Of a stretch of 29,793 nt of DNA, positions 16,586-24,873 are shown one piece after another; the stretch's first letter is position 1, and each line of letters opens with the position of its first letter. The notes beneath the pieces were generated by a model. It was not told the origin of the DNA, searched no databases, and saw nothing but the letters and a program-made list of their open reading frames with translations. The translations under genes and the position numbers were made by a program. The stretch lies in contig CAZMRQ010000012.1 of assembly GCA_964568795.1 (NCBI GenBank), positions 1 through 29,793 on the forward strand. Reading direction: 5' to 3'. The DNA comes from CAZMRQ01 sp964568795 (lineage in GTDB: Bacteria > Pseudomonadota > Gammaproteobacteria > Comchoanobacterales > Comchoanobacteraceae).

Positions 16586-17145
16586 TTTTCTGTTTTGTCA
16601 TGTTTTCGTAATAAACTAGAAAAATGCTGATGAACAGCCTGTCCTATTTGATCAGACCTTTGTGATGTGGCAGAGATGATGTCTTCAGCTTGTTTTTCTA
16701 ATTCAGAGTGTCCTGACTTAAGTATGCTTTTTGCTAGCAACAGAATCTCATTGATTTCAATATCGAGATGTTCTTTCTTTGCTATTTTCTGTGAGAGGTC
16801 AATGAGATGTCGATAGACATCATCTGTAGGGATGTCGGTTGTTGTGTCATTGATAAGATAGCGCAATTGTTGGCTAAAATCTTTAAGTCCTTTATGTTCA
16901 CGGTCTCGATGGTTTTGAACATAGTTAATTTTATCAATGAGTTTGATGGTACGTTTTATTAATTCAGCGTTTGAGATATGTTGTAGCGCGCGCCGATTGA
17001 GTCCCAAGCTAGGAAGGTTGATTGTTTTTTTGATATCAGGGTGCAAGTGGCGTCTATAAATGCTTTTAAATTGGGTGATCTTGTGTATAATTTTGCTTCT
17101 GTTTAACATATTATGTGCTTGTTTTATAGTAATATTATGAATCAT
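16582..17145 (-). CDS. Unrecognised helical protein encoded downstream of a Fis-like gene
   Basis: I do not recognise this protein. It is about 187 residues if it starts at ATG 17143-17145. A TTG at 17170-17172 would add nine residues, but neither start has a strong ribosome binding site. The sequence is basic in its first 70 residues (KIIHKITQFKSIYRRHLHPD, then SLGLNRRALQHI) and mixed-charge helical afterwards (DLSQKIAKKEHLDIEINEILLLAKSIL), with no signal peptide or membrane span. It follows the Fis-like gene with a gap of about 30 bases (or 5 with the TTG start), so the two are probably co-transcribed. Its 3' end overlaps the convergent giant gene by four bases, and its codons look similar to those of its neighbours. 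The basic N-terminal part could bind nucleic acid, which is only a guess. Confidence 0.6.
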   Translation of the reverse strand: MIHNITIKQAHNMLNRSKIIHKITQFKSIYRRHLHPDIKKTINLPSLGLNRRALQHISNAELIKRTIKLIDKINYVQNHRDREHKGLKDFSQQLRYLINDTTTDIPTDDVYRHLIDLSQKIAKKEHLDIEINEILLLAKSILKSGHSELEKQAEDIISATSQRSDQIGQAVHQHFSSLLRKHDKTEN

Positions 17146-17177
17146 TATTCTTAAGGAAAAATTAGAGAGCAATGTTT

Positions 17178-17408
17178 TTATTGAGAAATTTTCTTTATTA
17201 GCGTGACACGACTAATCCCTAACAGTGAGGCAGCCTTTGTTTTATTATTTTTTGAAAGCATCATAGCATGGTTAATCAATATTTTTTCAGTAGACTGAAG
17301 CAGTGTGTGATACAAGCTTCCACTTGCTTCATTATCTTGCAATATGGCCCAGGCATCAGTGATATCACAGACGTTTTTTTGGAAAATTCCCATTAGTTTT
17401 TGGTTCAT
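17178..17408 (-). CDS. fis: Fis-family DNA-binding protein (short Fis-like regulator)
   Basis: This is a 76-residue protein whose C-terminal half matches Fis: SLYHTLLQSTEKILINHAMML aligns with the dimerisation helices (LYxxVLxEVExPLLxxVMxY). NNKTKAASLLGISRVTLIKKI aligns with the helix-turn-helix (GNQTRAAxMLGINRGTLRKKL), including the conserved Asn, Lys/Arg, Ala and Thr-Leu positions. Fis proteins bend DNA and regulate growth-phase and virulence genes; Legionella is known to carry several paralogues. The N-terminal region is short and divergent. The start ATG 17406-17408 has AAGGA seven bases upstream. The gene has its own promoter and lies divergent to the fmdB-aspS operon, so it may influence that promoter too. 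The exact paralogue cannot be assigned. Confidence 0.75.
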   Translation of the reverse strand: MNQKLMGIFQKNVCDITDAWAILQDNEASGSLYHTLLQSTEKILINHAMMLSKNNKTKAASLLGISRVTLIKKISQ

Positions 17409-17428
17409 AGAGATTCCTTATCCTGCCA

Positions 17429-17457
17429 ACGTTAACTTCATACAGAGTGAGTGTCAA
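17429..17457 (-). promoter_or_regulatory. Promoter of the Fis-like gene
   Basis: On the minus strand TTGACA (17452-17457, exact consensus) and TAACGT (17429-17434) are 17 bases apart, ending about 20 bases before the ATG. Confidence 0.55.
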
Positions 17458-17545
17458 GAGAACTTGTTTGATTCCGGTTTATGAATGCAGAATTGATGGT
17501 TCAAGGTAAAAAATGTGGCAGGTTGATGTTTTCTTAAATTGGCTA

Positions 17546-17574
17546 TTGATTTGGTTATACGAAACTAATACACT
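17546..17574 (+). promoter_or_regulatory. Promoter of the fmdB-like / DUF502 / aspS / yebC / ruvC operon
   Basis: TTGATT (17546-17551) and TACACT (17569-17574) have a 17-base spacer and lie about 26 bases before the first ATG. It is the only good promoter seen upstream of this five-gene block. Confidence 0.55.
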
Positions 17575-17600
17575 GTCTTTATTCTAGAAAATAGAGAGAT

Positions 17601-17807
17601 ATGCCAACTTACCATTATAAGTGTCAATCGTGTGAACATGAATTTTCTTGTGTCAGGAGAATGCTTGATGCAGCTGCTGTTCATTGTCTGCGATGCCACC
17701 AAGGGGTCAAACAATTAATTCGTAGCGGTTCTTTTCACTTAAAAGGGGATACATGGTATCATGATGGGTATGAATCAAAAAGTGAACAAAAGGATGGAGA
17801 AAAATGA
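17601..17807 (+). CDS. FmdB-family small zinc-ribbon protein
   Basis: This is a 68-residue protein opening MPTYHYKCQSCEHEF, the classic FmdB/CxxC_CxxC_SSSS start, followed by a second CLRC pair. The four cysteines probably bind one zinc ion. The tail after GSFHLKGDTWYHDGY matches the usual FmdB ending (FxLKGxGWYxxDY). The biochemical role of the family is not established; it is often a putative regulator. In many gammaproteobacteria it sits directly before DUF502 and aspS, exactly as here. The stop overlaps the next start by four bases (ATGA). Confidence 0.85.
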   Translation: MPTYHYKCQSCEHEFSCVRRMLDAAAVHCLRCHQGVKQLIRSGSFHLKGDTWYHDGYESKSEQKDGEK

Positions 17808-18442
17808 AACTAAGACGGTATCTTGTGTCAGGCGTGGTGTTTTGGTTGCCCATTGTCATCTCGTATTGGGTGGTGCAGTTCCTTGTTGATATGTTTGACC
17901 ATGTATTGCTTGTTTTGCCTGAAAATGCTCGACCAGATCAGGTTATTGGTCACCATATTCCAGGACTTGGACTTCTTTTGGTTATTCTATTGCTAGTGAT
18001 AACGGGGGTATGTGTCTCAAATTTTATTGGCCGATCTGTGAGTCATATAGGTGACAAGATTGTTGCTCGGATACCTTTTATCAACACAGTGTATTCGGGT
18101 GTTAAGCAGGCCTTGGGTGTATTACTAGCAGACAATAGCCGTTCATTTCGTGAAGTGGTATTGGTAGAATTTCCTAAAAAAAACAGTTATGCACTGGCGT
18201 TTGTGACTAATCTGATAGTTGTGCAGGATAATCGAACTTTAGTGACAGTTTATATCCCAACTACCCCAAATCCCACTTCTGGATTTATACTCAACTTGCC
18301 ACAAGAGCAAACAATGAAAATCAACTTGACTATTGATGAAGCTTTTAAATATGTGGTTTCGTTGGGTACCATTGTGGGTGATGATATAGTCGAAAAACTA
18401 AGGGATAAAATTCATGAATTTGATGAAAACAAGTCACCGTGA
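17804..18442 (+). CDS. DUF502 family inner-membrane protein
   Basis: This is a 212-residue membrane protein with two N-terminal hydrophobic spans (about residues 8-28 and 53-75), then a soluble C-terminal domain. Family hallmarks are LRRYLVSGVVFWLPIVISYWV at the start, IPGLGLLLVILLL, ARIPFINTVYSGVKQ, VLVEFP and VYIPTTPNPTSGF. Function is unknown, although it is conserved next to aspS in many proteobacteria and has a plant homologue (COV). It begins inside the fmdB-like stop codon region, and its end overlaps aspS by 29 bases. Confidence 0.9.
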   Translation: MKLRRYLVSGVVFWLPIVISYWVVQFLVDMFDHVLLVLPENARPDQVIGHHIPGLGLLLVILLLVITGVCVSNFIGRSVSHIGDKIVARIPFINTVYSGVKQALGVLLADNSRSFREVVLVEFPKKNSYALAFVTNLIVVQDNRTLVTVYIPTTPNPTSGFILNLPQEQTMKINLTIDEAFKYVVSLGTIVGDDIVEKLRDKIHEFDENKSP

Positions 18443-20195
18443 TACAATTTGTGCTCAAGTAGATGCTTCGTATATAGGTAAGACAATTAAATTATCAGGA
18501 TGGGTGGGTAGTCACAGAGATCATGGCGGACTTATTTTTGTTGATTTACGCGATTACTCCGGTATTGTTCAATGTGTTTTTTCTCCTGAGAACAATGAGC
18601 TATTTAGTCAGGCCGAGGCATTGAGACCAGAGTGCGTCATTACTTTAAGTGGTGAGGTACGTCCACGACCGAGTGGCACAGAGAACAAAGATGTTTCCTC
18701 TGGCGTGATTGAAATGTGTGTCCTGTCAATGACTTGCCATAATCGCACTCAGAATTTGCCATTTATGCTCGATGATGAGGGGATTAGAGAAGAGACTCGG
18801 CTTAAGTTTCGTCAGCTTGATTTGCGGCGTTGCCTGATGCAAAAGAACTTGCGTTTTCGCGCTAAAGCTATTCACTTCATGCGGAATTTTCTTGAAAATA
18901 ATCAATTTATTGACATAGAAACCCCCACTTTGATGAAGGCAACTCCAGAGGGCGCGCGTGACTATATTGTGCCATCCCGTACTCAGCCGGGCAATTGCTT
19001 TGCCTTGCCGCAGTCGCCTCAGGTATTTAAACAGATTTTGATGTGTGCAGGCTTTGATCGCTATTATCAAGTGGCCCGTTGTTTTCGAGATGAGGATCTA
19101 CGTGCTGACCGTCAACCTGAATTCACGCAATTGGATGTGGAAATGAGTTTTGTTGATCGCCAAGATATCATGGTCATTATGGAAAGTCTTATTAAACAGC
19201 TATGGCAGACGATGCTTGGCGTGCAATTGCCTGATTTTCAAGTGATGAGTTATGCTGAGTCTATGCAACGTTTTGGGACTGATCGTCCTGATTTGCGTTG
19301 TGATCTGGAACTTATTGATATGACTGACGTGAGTCGTTATGTTGAGTTTGCTGTTTTTGCAAAGGCTGCGGTTGAAGGATCAGTGCTGGCTTTGCGTTTG
19401 CCCAAGGCTGATGTGAGCCGCAAAAAAATCGATGAGTATACAGCATCTCTCAAGGCATACGGAGCAAAAGGACTGGCTTGGATTAAGGTGAATGACACGG
19501 GTTGGCAATCGCCTATCCTGAAGTTTTTGTCGGATTCTTGGCAGCAAGAGCTAGTCAAAAGATCGGGGGTTCAGAGTGGAGATGTGGTCTTTTTTGGTGC
19601 CGGTGATACGCGAACTGTGCAAACCTATATGGGTGTATTGCGTGATAAACTTGCAGATGAGTACAGTCTGCGGCATCAGCAGTGGGCTCCTGTATGGATT
19701 ATTGATTTCCCTATGTTTGAAAAAACCTCTGATCAACAAGGTCAACCTCAGTTAACAAGTATGCACCACCCTTTTACTGCGCCTATAGATCAAACGTGTG
19801 ATGTGCTTGATGTATCTACTTTGACTAACGCCTATGATTTGGTTATCAATGGGACGGAGGTTGGTGGTGGATCTATTCGTATACATCAGATGGAGTGTCA
19901 ACTTCGCGTTCTCGCTAAACTTGGGCTATCTCAAAATGAGGCTTATCAGCAATTTGGTCACCTTTTAGATGCTTTGTGTTATGGCATGCCGCCTCATGGG
20001 GGAATTGCTTTTGGTGTGGATAGGTTGATCATGATGATGCTGGGGTGTTCCTCTATTAGAGATGTCATTGCTTTTCCTAAAACTCAGTCAGCCCAATGTC
20101 TCATGACTCAGGCGCCAGCGTCCTATGATGTTGATGCTTTAAATGAGTTGAAGCTTTTTTATCGTGGTGCTGAGGTCAATCATGGCGGGGCATAG
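18414..20195 (+). CDS. aspS: Aspartyl-tRNA synthetase, probably the non-discriminating type
   Basis: This class II synthetase attaches aspartate to tRNA. At 593 residues it is the full bacterial length. The N-terminal anticodon-binding OB fold opens LSGWVGSHRDHGGLIFVDLRD. Motif 1 lies in FIDIETPTLMKATPEGARDY, motif 2 in YYQVARCFRDEDLRADRQPEFTQ (split over ~220-242), the bacterial GAD insertion domain in the middle, and motif 3 in GIAFGVDRLIMMMLG. In the anticodon domain His37 (RDHGG) and Gly88 (RPSGTEN) match the residues linked to non-discriminating AspRS in Pseudomonas, where discriminating enzymes have Leu and Lys. Such enzymes also charge tRNA-Asn, and GatCAB then amidates it. ATG 18414 (AAGGGA upstream) lies inside the DUF502 gene; ATG 18423 is an alternative. 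Confidence 0.96.
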   Translation: MNLMKTSHRDTICAQVDASYIGKTIKLSGWVGSHRDHGGLIFVDLRDYSGIVQCVFSPENNELFSQAEALRPECVITLSGEVRPRPSGTENKDVSSGVIEMCVLSMTCHNRTQNLPFMLDDEGIREETRLKFRQLDLRRCLMQKNLRFRAKAIHFMRNFLENNQFIDIETPTLMKATPEGARDYIVPSRTQPGNCFALPQSPQVFKQILMCAGFDRYYQVARCFRDEDLRADRQPEFTQLDVEMSFVDRQDIMVIMESLIKQLWQTMLGVQLPDFQVMSYAESMQRFGTDRPDLRCDLELIDMTDVSRYVEFAVFAKAAVEGSVLALRLPKADVSRKKIDEYTASLKAYGAKGLAWIKVNDTGWQSPILKFLSDSWQQELVKRSGVQSGDVVFFGAGDTRTVQTYMGVLRDKLADEYSLRHQQWAPVWIIDFPMFEKTSDQQGQPQLTSMHHPFTAPIDQTCDVLDVSTLTNAYDLVINGTEVGGGSIRIHQMECQLRVLAKLGLSQNEAYQQFGHLLDALCYGMPPHGGIAFGVDRLIMMMLGCSSIRDVIAFPKTQSAQCLMTQAPASYDVDALNELKLFYRGAEVNHGGA

Positions 20196-20904
20196 CAAAT
20201 GGTCGAATATTAAGCGGCGTAAGGAAGCGCAAGATAACAAACGTGGGAAGATATTTACGCGTCTGATTAGAGAAGTGATGGTGGCTGCCCGTGCTGGTGC
20301 AGAGATGGATAGCAATGCACAACTTCGCTTGGCTGTGGCTAGAGCTCAGCAGGCCAATATGAATAAAGATAATATTGAGCGTGCTATTTTACGAGGCAGT
20401 GGTCAACTTGAGTCAAGTGTGTTGGAGCGTATCTTTTATGAAGGGTATGGTCCAGGAGGGGTTGCGTTCTATGTTGAGACGTTAACGGATAACCGCAACC
20501 GGACTGTAGCAGAAGTGCGGCATGCATTTAGCAAAGCTGGTGGCTCCATGTCATCAGAGGGGTCAGTGGCGTATCTTTTTACACAGATTGGCTTTTGTTC
20601 TGTCAAGGCGTCTTCTGAGGACCAACTCCTCGAGCTCTTGATTGAGGAAGATATTTCGCGTATTGATGCAGTTGAACCAGGCGTATTCTCCATTTTTTCG
20701 ACTTTGCAAGCGTTGCACCCGGTGATAGATATTCTCAATCATCAAAACATTGAAATATTAGATCATGGAAGTCCATGGGTATGTGAGCCGGCTGAACTGT
20801 CTCTGACTCCTGAGCATTTCGATAGCAACATACAGCTTATGGAGCATCTTGAATGTTTGGACGATGTTCAGGCGGTGTATAGCAATATAGCTCATGAGTC
20901 CTAG
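20182..20904 (+). CDS. yebC: YebC/TACO1 family protein
   Basis: The start is ATG 20182, giving the invariant opening MAGHSKWSNIKRRKEAQD and 240 residues; GAGG precedes it by six bases. A longer in-frame start upstream would lie inside aspS and break the family N-terminus. Conserved segments are KIFTRLIREVMVAARAG, NPxLRLAV in the variant NAQLRLAVARAQ, NMNKDNIERAI, YEGYGPGGVAFYVE, TDNRNRT and FSKAGGSMSSEGSVAYLF. YebC proteins were long annotated as transcriptional regulators. More recent work links them to translation of proline-rich stretches, as for mitochondrial TACO1. The gene overlaps aspS by 14 bases and ruvC by 11. Confidence 0.96.
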   Translation: MAGHSKWSNIKRRKEAQDNKRGKIFTRLIREVMVAARAGAEMDSNAQLRLAVARAQQANMNKDNIERAILRGSGQLESSVLERIFYEGYGPGGVAFYVETLTDNRNRTVAEVRHAFSKAGGSMSSEGSVAYLFTQIGFCSVKASSEDQLLELLIEEDISRIDAVEPGVFSIFSTLQALHPVIDILNHQNIEILDHGSPWVCEPAELSLTPEHFDSNIQLMEHLECLDDVQAVYSNIAHES

Positions 20905-21376
20905 TCTGATTGTGGGCATTGATCCAGGCTCGCGTAAGACTGGTTTTGGCGTGGTGTCCTATGAAAAAGGGCGTTTGCAGTATGTGACTTCTGGCTGCAT
21001 AAAGCTGACTCAATCGGATCTTGGGGCCAGGTTAGTCGATCTGCACGAAAATATCTCGACTATTTTGCAGACTTATTGCCCGCAATATGCAGTGATTGAG
21101 GATATTTTTATGGGTGCAAACTGGCGGTCAGCATTAACGCTGGGACAAGCCCGTGGGGTGCTTTATTTGGCGTGTCAGCAGCGAGGTGTTTCAGTGACGT
21201 CCATTGCTGCCAGGTATGTTAAAAAAGCAGTGACAGGATCAGGCGCATCAACCAAGAAATCTGTGAATGATATGGTCGTGCGTTTGCTTGATTTACATGC
21301 AGCCCCGCAAGAGGATGCTGCTGATGCACTTGCTTTGGCTATTGCAGGAGCACATCAACAGCGAATAAATATCTAA
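20894..21376 (+). CDS. ruvC: Holliday junction endonuclease RuvC
   Basis: This dimeric endonuclease resolves four-way DNA junctions during recombination and repair together with the RuvAB branch-migration motor. All four catalytic acids are visible: Asp10 (GIDPGSRKTG), Glu69 (AVIEDIF), Asp141 and Asp144 (EDAADALALAIAGAH). Length 160 is slightly below the E. coli 173, because the C-terminus ends soon after the last catalytic helix. ATG 20894 overlaps the yebC stop. In many gammaproteobacteria ruvA and ruvB follow immediately. Here the next gene is unrelated, so ruvAB must lie elsewhere. Confidence 0.96.
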   Translation: MSPSLIVGIDPGSRKTGFGVVSYEKGRLQYVTSGCIKLTQSDLGARLVDLHENISTILQTYCPQYAVIEDIFMGANWRSALTLGQARGVLYLACQQRGVSVTSIAARYVKKAVTGSGASTKKSVNDMVVRLLDLHAAPQEDAADALALAIAGAHQQRINI

Positions 21377-21384
21377 TATAAAAG

Positions 21385-21414
21385 TAGAATAATAAGCTAC
21401 AGTTTATTATTCTA
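21385..21414. repeat. Perfect 11-bp AT-rich hairpin between ruvC and the next gene
   Basis: TAGAATAATAA (21385-21395) and TTATTATTCTA (21404-21414) are exact inverted copies around an 8-base loop. It has no GC stem and no T-tract, so it is a poor terminator. It could be an operator or an mRNA end structure. It lies 27 bases before the next start. Confidence 0.6.
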
Positions 21415-21440
21415 TTGTTATATTCTATTGAAGGGAGTTC

Positions 21441-23384
21441 ATGAAGGATCCACTTTTTTGGCCTATTGTTGATATATTGCAACCAATTGCAGGGCAGCAC
21501 ACAGATCCAATATCTTGGGGCCCATTGGCCGAATATATTGCTGCTGGATCTTTTCCTCATAAAGACCTTGAAGGCGATTATGTCACCAAAGTGCAGGAGG
21601 GGATTAGAGTTCTTCATGATTGGTGCAAGAATGACATGCACGAGCCCATTCAGTTAAAATGGAGATACAATACTGAGCTATTGAATAGTGAGAAGTGGAA
21701 TGATCATCTTTTTTTACTCTATTTAGATATGCCTTCATTTAGATATGTGGCTAAACGTTTAGGTTATAAAGGAGAACGTGAGAAAGGAATTTGGCAGAGA
21801 TTTTTAACGCATTATTGTCAGGAGAACAAATGCGATAATTTTTCACCAAACTATTTTGAAAAAGCTGCATTGGTCGCATCCAATTTAGTATTTACGGAAC
21901 AAACGCGTAGCATTAACCGGATTTTAGCCGCGGGGCAAAGGAAGGATGATTGTTGTATGCAAACACTCCTGTGCATGGAGGATCTTGAGGTAGAATCCTC
22001 GCACAGACAGTCGCGCCTGATTGAAGAGACTCTTTCAGATTTAGTTTCTTTCTTTACCATGGCGCAAAAAACAGAAAAAGAGATGCAAAGGCTTAGTTTT
22101 GCTTTTCAGAGAAGGTTCCTTGGAAGCGATTTGAAGATAGTTGATGTTTGTGAAAGAATGCCATGGCCCATGTTTAAGTCATGTGCTCGAACGAATCTAT
22201 TTGCAATGATATTGAAAAAGTATGGGAATGATGAGTACACTTTTTTCAACAGAATCTTAGCGCCTATCTTGCAAAGAATTGCTCGTAAGCGAGGAGGGAT
22301 GGTCAGCATGTTCGATGAGTTGATTGCTGAGTGTGAGTTCTTTCAAAATGCAGATAATCTTTCGCGGATAACCATCAAGCTTCCATGTGATTTAAAGTAT
22401 AGTCTTTTAGCAGTTTTACTGGACTCGTTGGATCAAAAAAAGCATAAAAAGTTTTTTGCACAGGATCACATGTGTGGCCATTATCTTGACATGCTTTCTG
22501 CGGGTGGAAGATATGTTGACAAATGGTTCGCAGCTTACTCCTACCCAAAAGAGTTAACAGACTTTTTTGTGCTTAGACAGCGGGAAGTTTACTACAGACC
22601 ATTGAGTCCACAGCGAGCTAAGTGGTTGAAAGAAAAAGTTAAGCCTGAAATTATAGCAGATGAAAAGAATTTGGCATTACGGGCTCAAGAGAAAGAATAC
22701 ACATACTTTGCAGAAGCTCTCCCTCATCTTGATTTCATTCATGTTCTCAAAATTTACATGAATAGCCCAGGCGAAGAATGTGTTGATAAATATGAATTTT
22801 CTAGGAAGGCATTTGAAGCTGCTGTTGTGTATTTGCTACAGAGCAACAAAGAGCAAGATAAACAGCAGGTGATGCATTCTTTAAAGGTTATTCGTCGGTA
22901 TTTTTCCACGGACTGGGTCAATATTTTGTTTGGGGCAATAAGCAAGCATGAAGGCGATCATCGGTGGAATTATATGCTAGGCCGGTGGTTACTGGCAACT
23001 CTTCCGCCTATTCATTCTTTGGAAAATCATTATCAGCAACTTGAGTCTTGGTATCAGCAAGCATGTCAGCATCACGATGTGGTTATGATGTGTCTGTGCC
23101 GCGGGTATCAGTTGATCATGATATGTCAAAATGTATTCAATGTATGGGCACAACAAATACGTGCGGCTACGGATCGTCTTGTCTCTCTGGGCAGTCAGTT
23201 AGTTCAATTTGGACGGAGCACAAAGAGCTATGTGTGTGAAAGATTATTTCCATCTGTTTATTCTCGCTCTAGTGGCAGTGAACAGTCGTCTTCTTTGATA
23301 TCAAGTCAGGAAGAGCCAGATGAAGCTGCGGAGGGTCGCCGTAGCAATCGGGGTTATGAAGAAGTTCCAACTTCCCGTGTTTAA
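21441..23384 (+). CDS. Unrecognised 647-residue protein with a glutamate-rich C-terminal tail, candidate Dot/Icm effector
   Basis: I do not recognise a domain. The start ATG 21441 has a good ribosome binding site (AAGGGAG). The protein is soluble-looking, with no signal peptide, and mostly helical. It is rich in Lys, Trp, Tyr and Cys, with segments such as MPSFRYVAKRLGYKGEREKG and YYRPLSPQRAKWLKEKVK. A moderately hydrophobic helix lies near residues 550-575 (VVMMCLCRGYQLIMICQNVF). The last 40 residues change character to Ser-rich then acidic: SSGSEQSSSLISSQEEPDEA, then a basic patch and YEEVPTSRV. Glutamate-rich blocks close to the C-terminus are a known feature of many Legionella Dot/Icm substrates (E-block). 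It follows ruvC with a 64-base gap and a hairpin, so it is probably a separate unit. The effector role is inference. Confidence 0.6.
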   Translation: MKDPLFWPIVDILQPIAGQHTDPISWGPLAEYIAAGSFPHKDLEGDYVTKVQEGIRVLHDWCKNDMHEPIQLKWRYNTELLNSEKWNDHLFLLYLDMPSFRYVAKRLGYKGEREKGIWQRFLTHYCQENKCDNFSPNYFEKAALVASNLVFTEQTRSINRILAAGQRKDDCCMQTLLCMEDLEVESSHRQSRLIEETLSDLVSFFTMAQKTEKEMQRLSFAFQRRFLGSDLKIVDVCERMPWPMFKSCARTNLFAMILKKYGNDEYTFFNRILAPILQRIARKRGGMVSMFDELIAECEFFQNADNLSRITIKLPCDLKYSLLAVLLDSLDQKKHKKFFAQDHMCGHYLDMLSAGGRYVDKWFAAYSYPKELTDFFVLRQREVYYRPLSPQRAKWLKEKVKPEIIADEKNLALRAQEKEYTYFAEALPHLDFIHVLKIYMNSPGEECVDKYEFSRKAFEAAVVYLLQSNKEQDKQQVMHSLKVIRRYFSTDWVNILFGAISKHEGDHRWNYMLGRWLLATLPPIHSLENHYQQLESWYQQACQHHDVVMMCLCRGYQLIMICQNVFNVWAQQIRAATDRLVSLGSQLVQFGRSTKSYVCERLFPSVYSRSSGSEQSSSLISSQEEPDEAAEGRRSNRGYEEVPTSRV

Positions 23385-23614
23385 TAGGAAATAGATTGGT
23401 TCTTGGACATTCATTAGGGATATATATTTTTTACAAAGCGATTTAAACGTCATCGCGAGCAAAAGCAATATACAACCGATTAGCAATTATTATGGAATTG
23501 AATGAAAAGGAATTTTCTACTCATATTTTTCAGATAGTTAGATGGAGAAGGAAGTAAATAGGGGCCCTAGCACTGATTGAATTATTAAGTGATACAAGAG
23601 ACAGTGAATAGGGC

Positions 23615-23643
23615 TTGACTTAGTGGAATCAGAGGAGTAACAT
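23615..23643 (+). promoter_or_regulatory. Candidate promoter for the CPBP-like protease gene
   Basis: TTGACT (23615-23620) and TAACAT (23638-23643) are 17 bases apart. The predicted transcript would have a leader of only about 13 bases, and the ATG lacks a normal ribosome binding site. Confidence 0.45.
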
Positions 23644-23662
23644 AAAAAAAAGTTTATAAATT

Positions 23663-24856
23663 ATGGATGCATTGCTCCCCTCCAACCCTCTATGGCTAAA
23701 AAAAGCTAATGTGCTTCGCTATTCAGACGGCTCCTTTTTTCTAGAGTTGTATGCGCACTTTGTTGAGAAAATCTTGCTTTCTCATTTTTTAAAGAAAGCA
23801 ATGAGTGTGCTGATGGTTCTCGCGGCCCCTTTTCTTATGTTTCATTATCCTTTTCGTATGTTTGATTGTATAATTCCTGTTAGAATATTTTCTGTGACAA
23901 CGGTTGCTGTGGCGCTTAATTTCCTTCGGCGCTGGGTGGAGGTTGAGACTGTTTCTGATTTTAATAGTGTTGTTACTACTACTGTGTTTATAGGGCTTTG
24001 TTACCTTTCTTTCAATGTTATATATATGTCAATCATTTATGGGTTGATTTATGCCATTCCATCCCTGTCACACACAGACCTATTCATTATTGAGCATATA
24101 GGTGTTCTAGGCGAATTCTTGTTTGCTGTCAGTGTGTCATTTGCCATGGGGTTTAAGAGCTGGCGCCATGATGGTAAGCCTTTAAATGTGAAGGGTTTTT
24201 TCAAAGGTTTGAAGATTGATGTGATCGGTAATTTTCTTTTTTGCCTTTGCTTGCAATGGATAGGTAGTGGACTCGTTTTTGGGTCGAATTATAATCTGCG
24301 TTCACTGGGTCAGTACTTGCGCTTTGCATTGAGTGTACTTATTCTGACACCGATACAAGCAACAACAGAAGAGATTGTATGCAGGCTCTGGATTTTGCAG
24401 GATGTCAAAAAAATATTAAATTGGTTCAATGATAATGCTTTTTCTAAACCTTTTTCTAAGGGGGTAATCAAGCATGTGGGCTGTGTGTATAATGGGGTAG
24501 TATTTGGTTTTGCTCATATTGGCACCCAGGCAAGCAAGCAAGTTAAAAGCATATGGAGTTATTTAGTAGAGCTTAGTGTTGCTGGGTTTACTTATGCGGA
24601 AATAGCTGAAGATCAAGGAGGGATAGAGCATGTCAGTGGCATGCACACAGCACACAATCAGAAAATCAATTTGGTCTATGATAGGAGTGGTTTAGGGGCA
24701 CTGCCTAGCCGTTTTTTTGTTGATGATTTCTTCGAATATCCATTGATGGCAATGGATCTGGCGTGTAGTTGGGCTGCTTATAAGCTGTGTACACGAAAAG
24801 AGGTGGACTCAGATGCAGAGTCAACATCAAACCACTTAGCGCGGGTCGCCGTATAA
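23663..24856 (+). CDS. CPBP-family intramembrane glutamic endopeptidase-like protein
   Basis: This is a 397-residue protein with about seven or eight hydrophobic spans. Three motifs of the CPBP (CAAX protease and bacteriocin-processing, Rce1-like) family appear in order and spacing: EExxxR as Glu236-Glu237...Arg241 (TTEEIVCRLWIL), FxxxH as Phe281...His285 (VVFGFAH), and HxxxN as His328...Asn332 (GMHTAHN). Together they are the expected catalytic Glu and His residues, so the protein is probably an active membrane protease or a descendant of one. The N-terminal 150 residues are an extra hydrophobic extension. The C-terminal tail is polar and acidic (KEVDSDAESTSN). An in-frame stop just upstream fixes the 5' limit. 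The gene lies next to icmW but on its own promoter. Substrate unknown. Confidence 0.75.
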   Translation: MDALLPSNPLWLKKANVLRYSDGSFFLELYAHFVEKILLSHFLKKAMSVLMVLAAPFLMFHYPFRMFDCIIPVRIFSVTTVAVALNFLRRWVEVETVSDFNSVVTTTVFIGLCYLSFNVIYMSIIYGLIYAIPSLSHTDLFIIEHIGVLGEFLFAVSVSFAMGFKSWRHDGKPLNVKGFFKGLKIDVIGNFLFCLCLQWIGSGLVFGSNYNLRSLGQYLRFALSVLILTPIQATTEEIVCRLWILQDVKKILNWFNDNAFSKPFSKGVIKHVGCVYNGVVFGFAHIGTQASKQVKSIWSYLVELSVAGFTYAEIAEDQGGIEHVSGMHTAHNQKINLVYDRSGLGALPSRFFVDDFFEYPLMAMDLACSWAAYKLCTRKEVDSDAESTSNHLARVAV

Positions 24857-24873
24857 ATATATATTGACAATCC

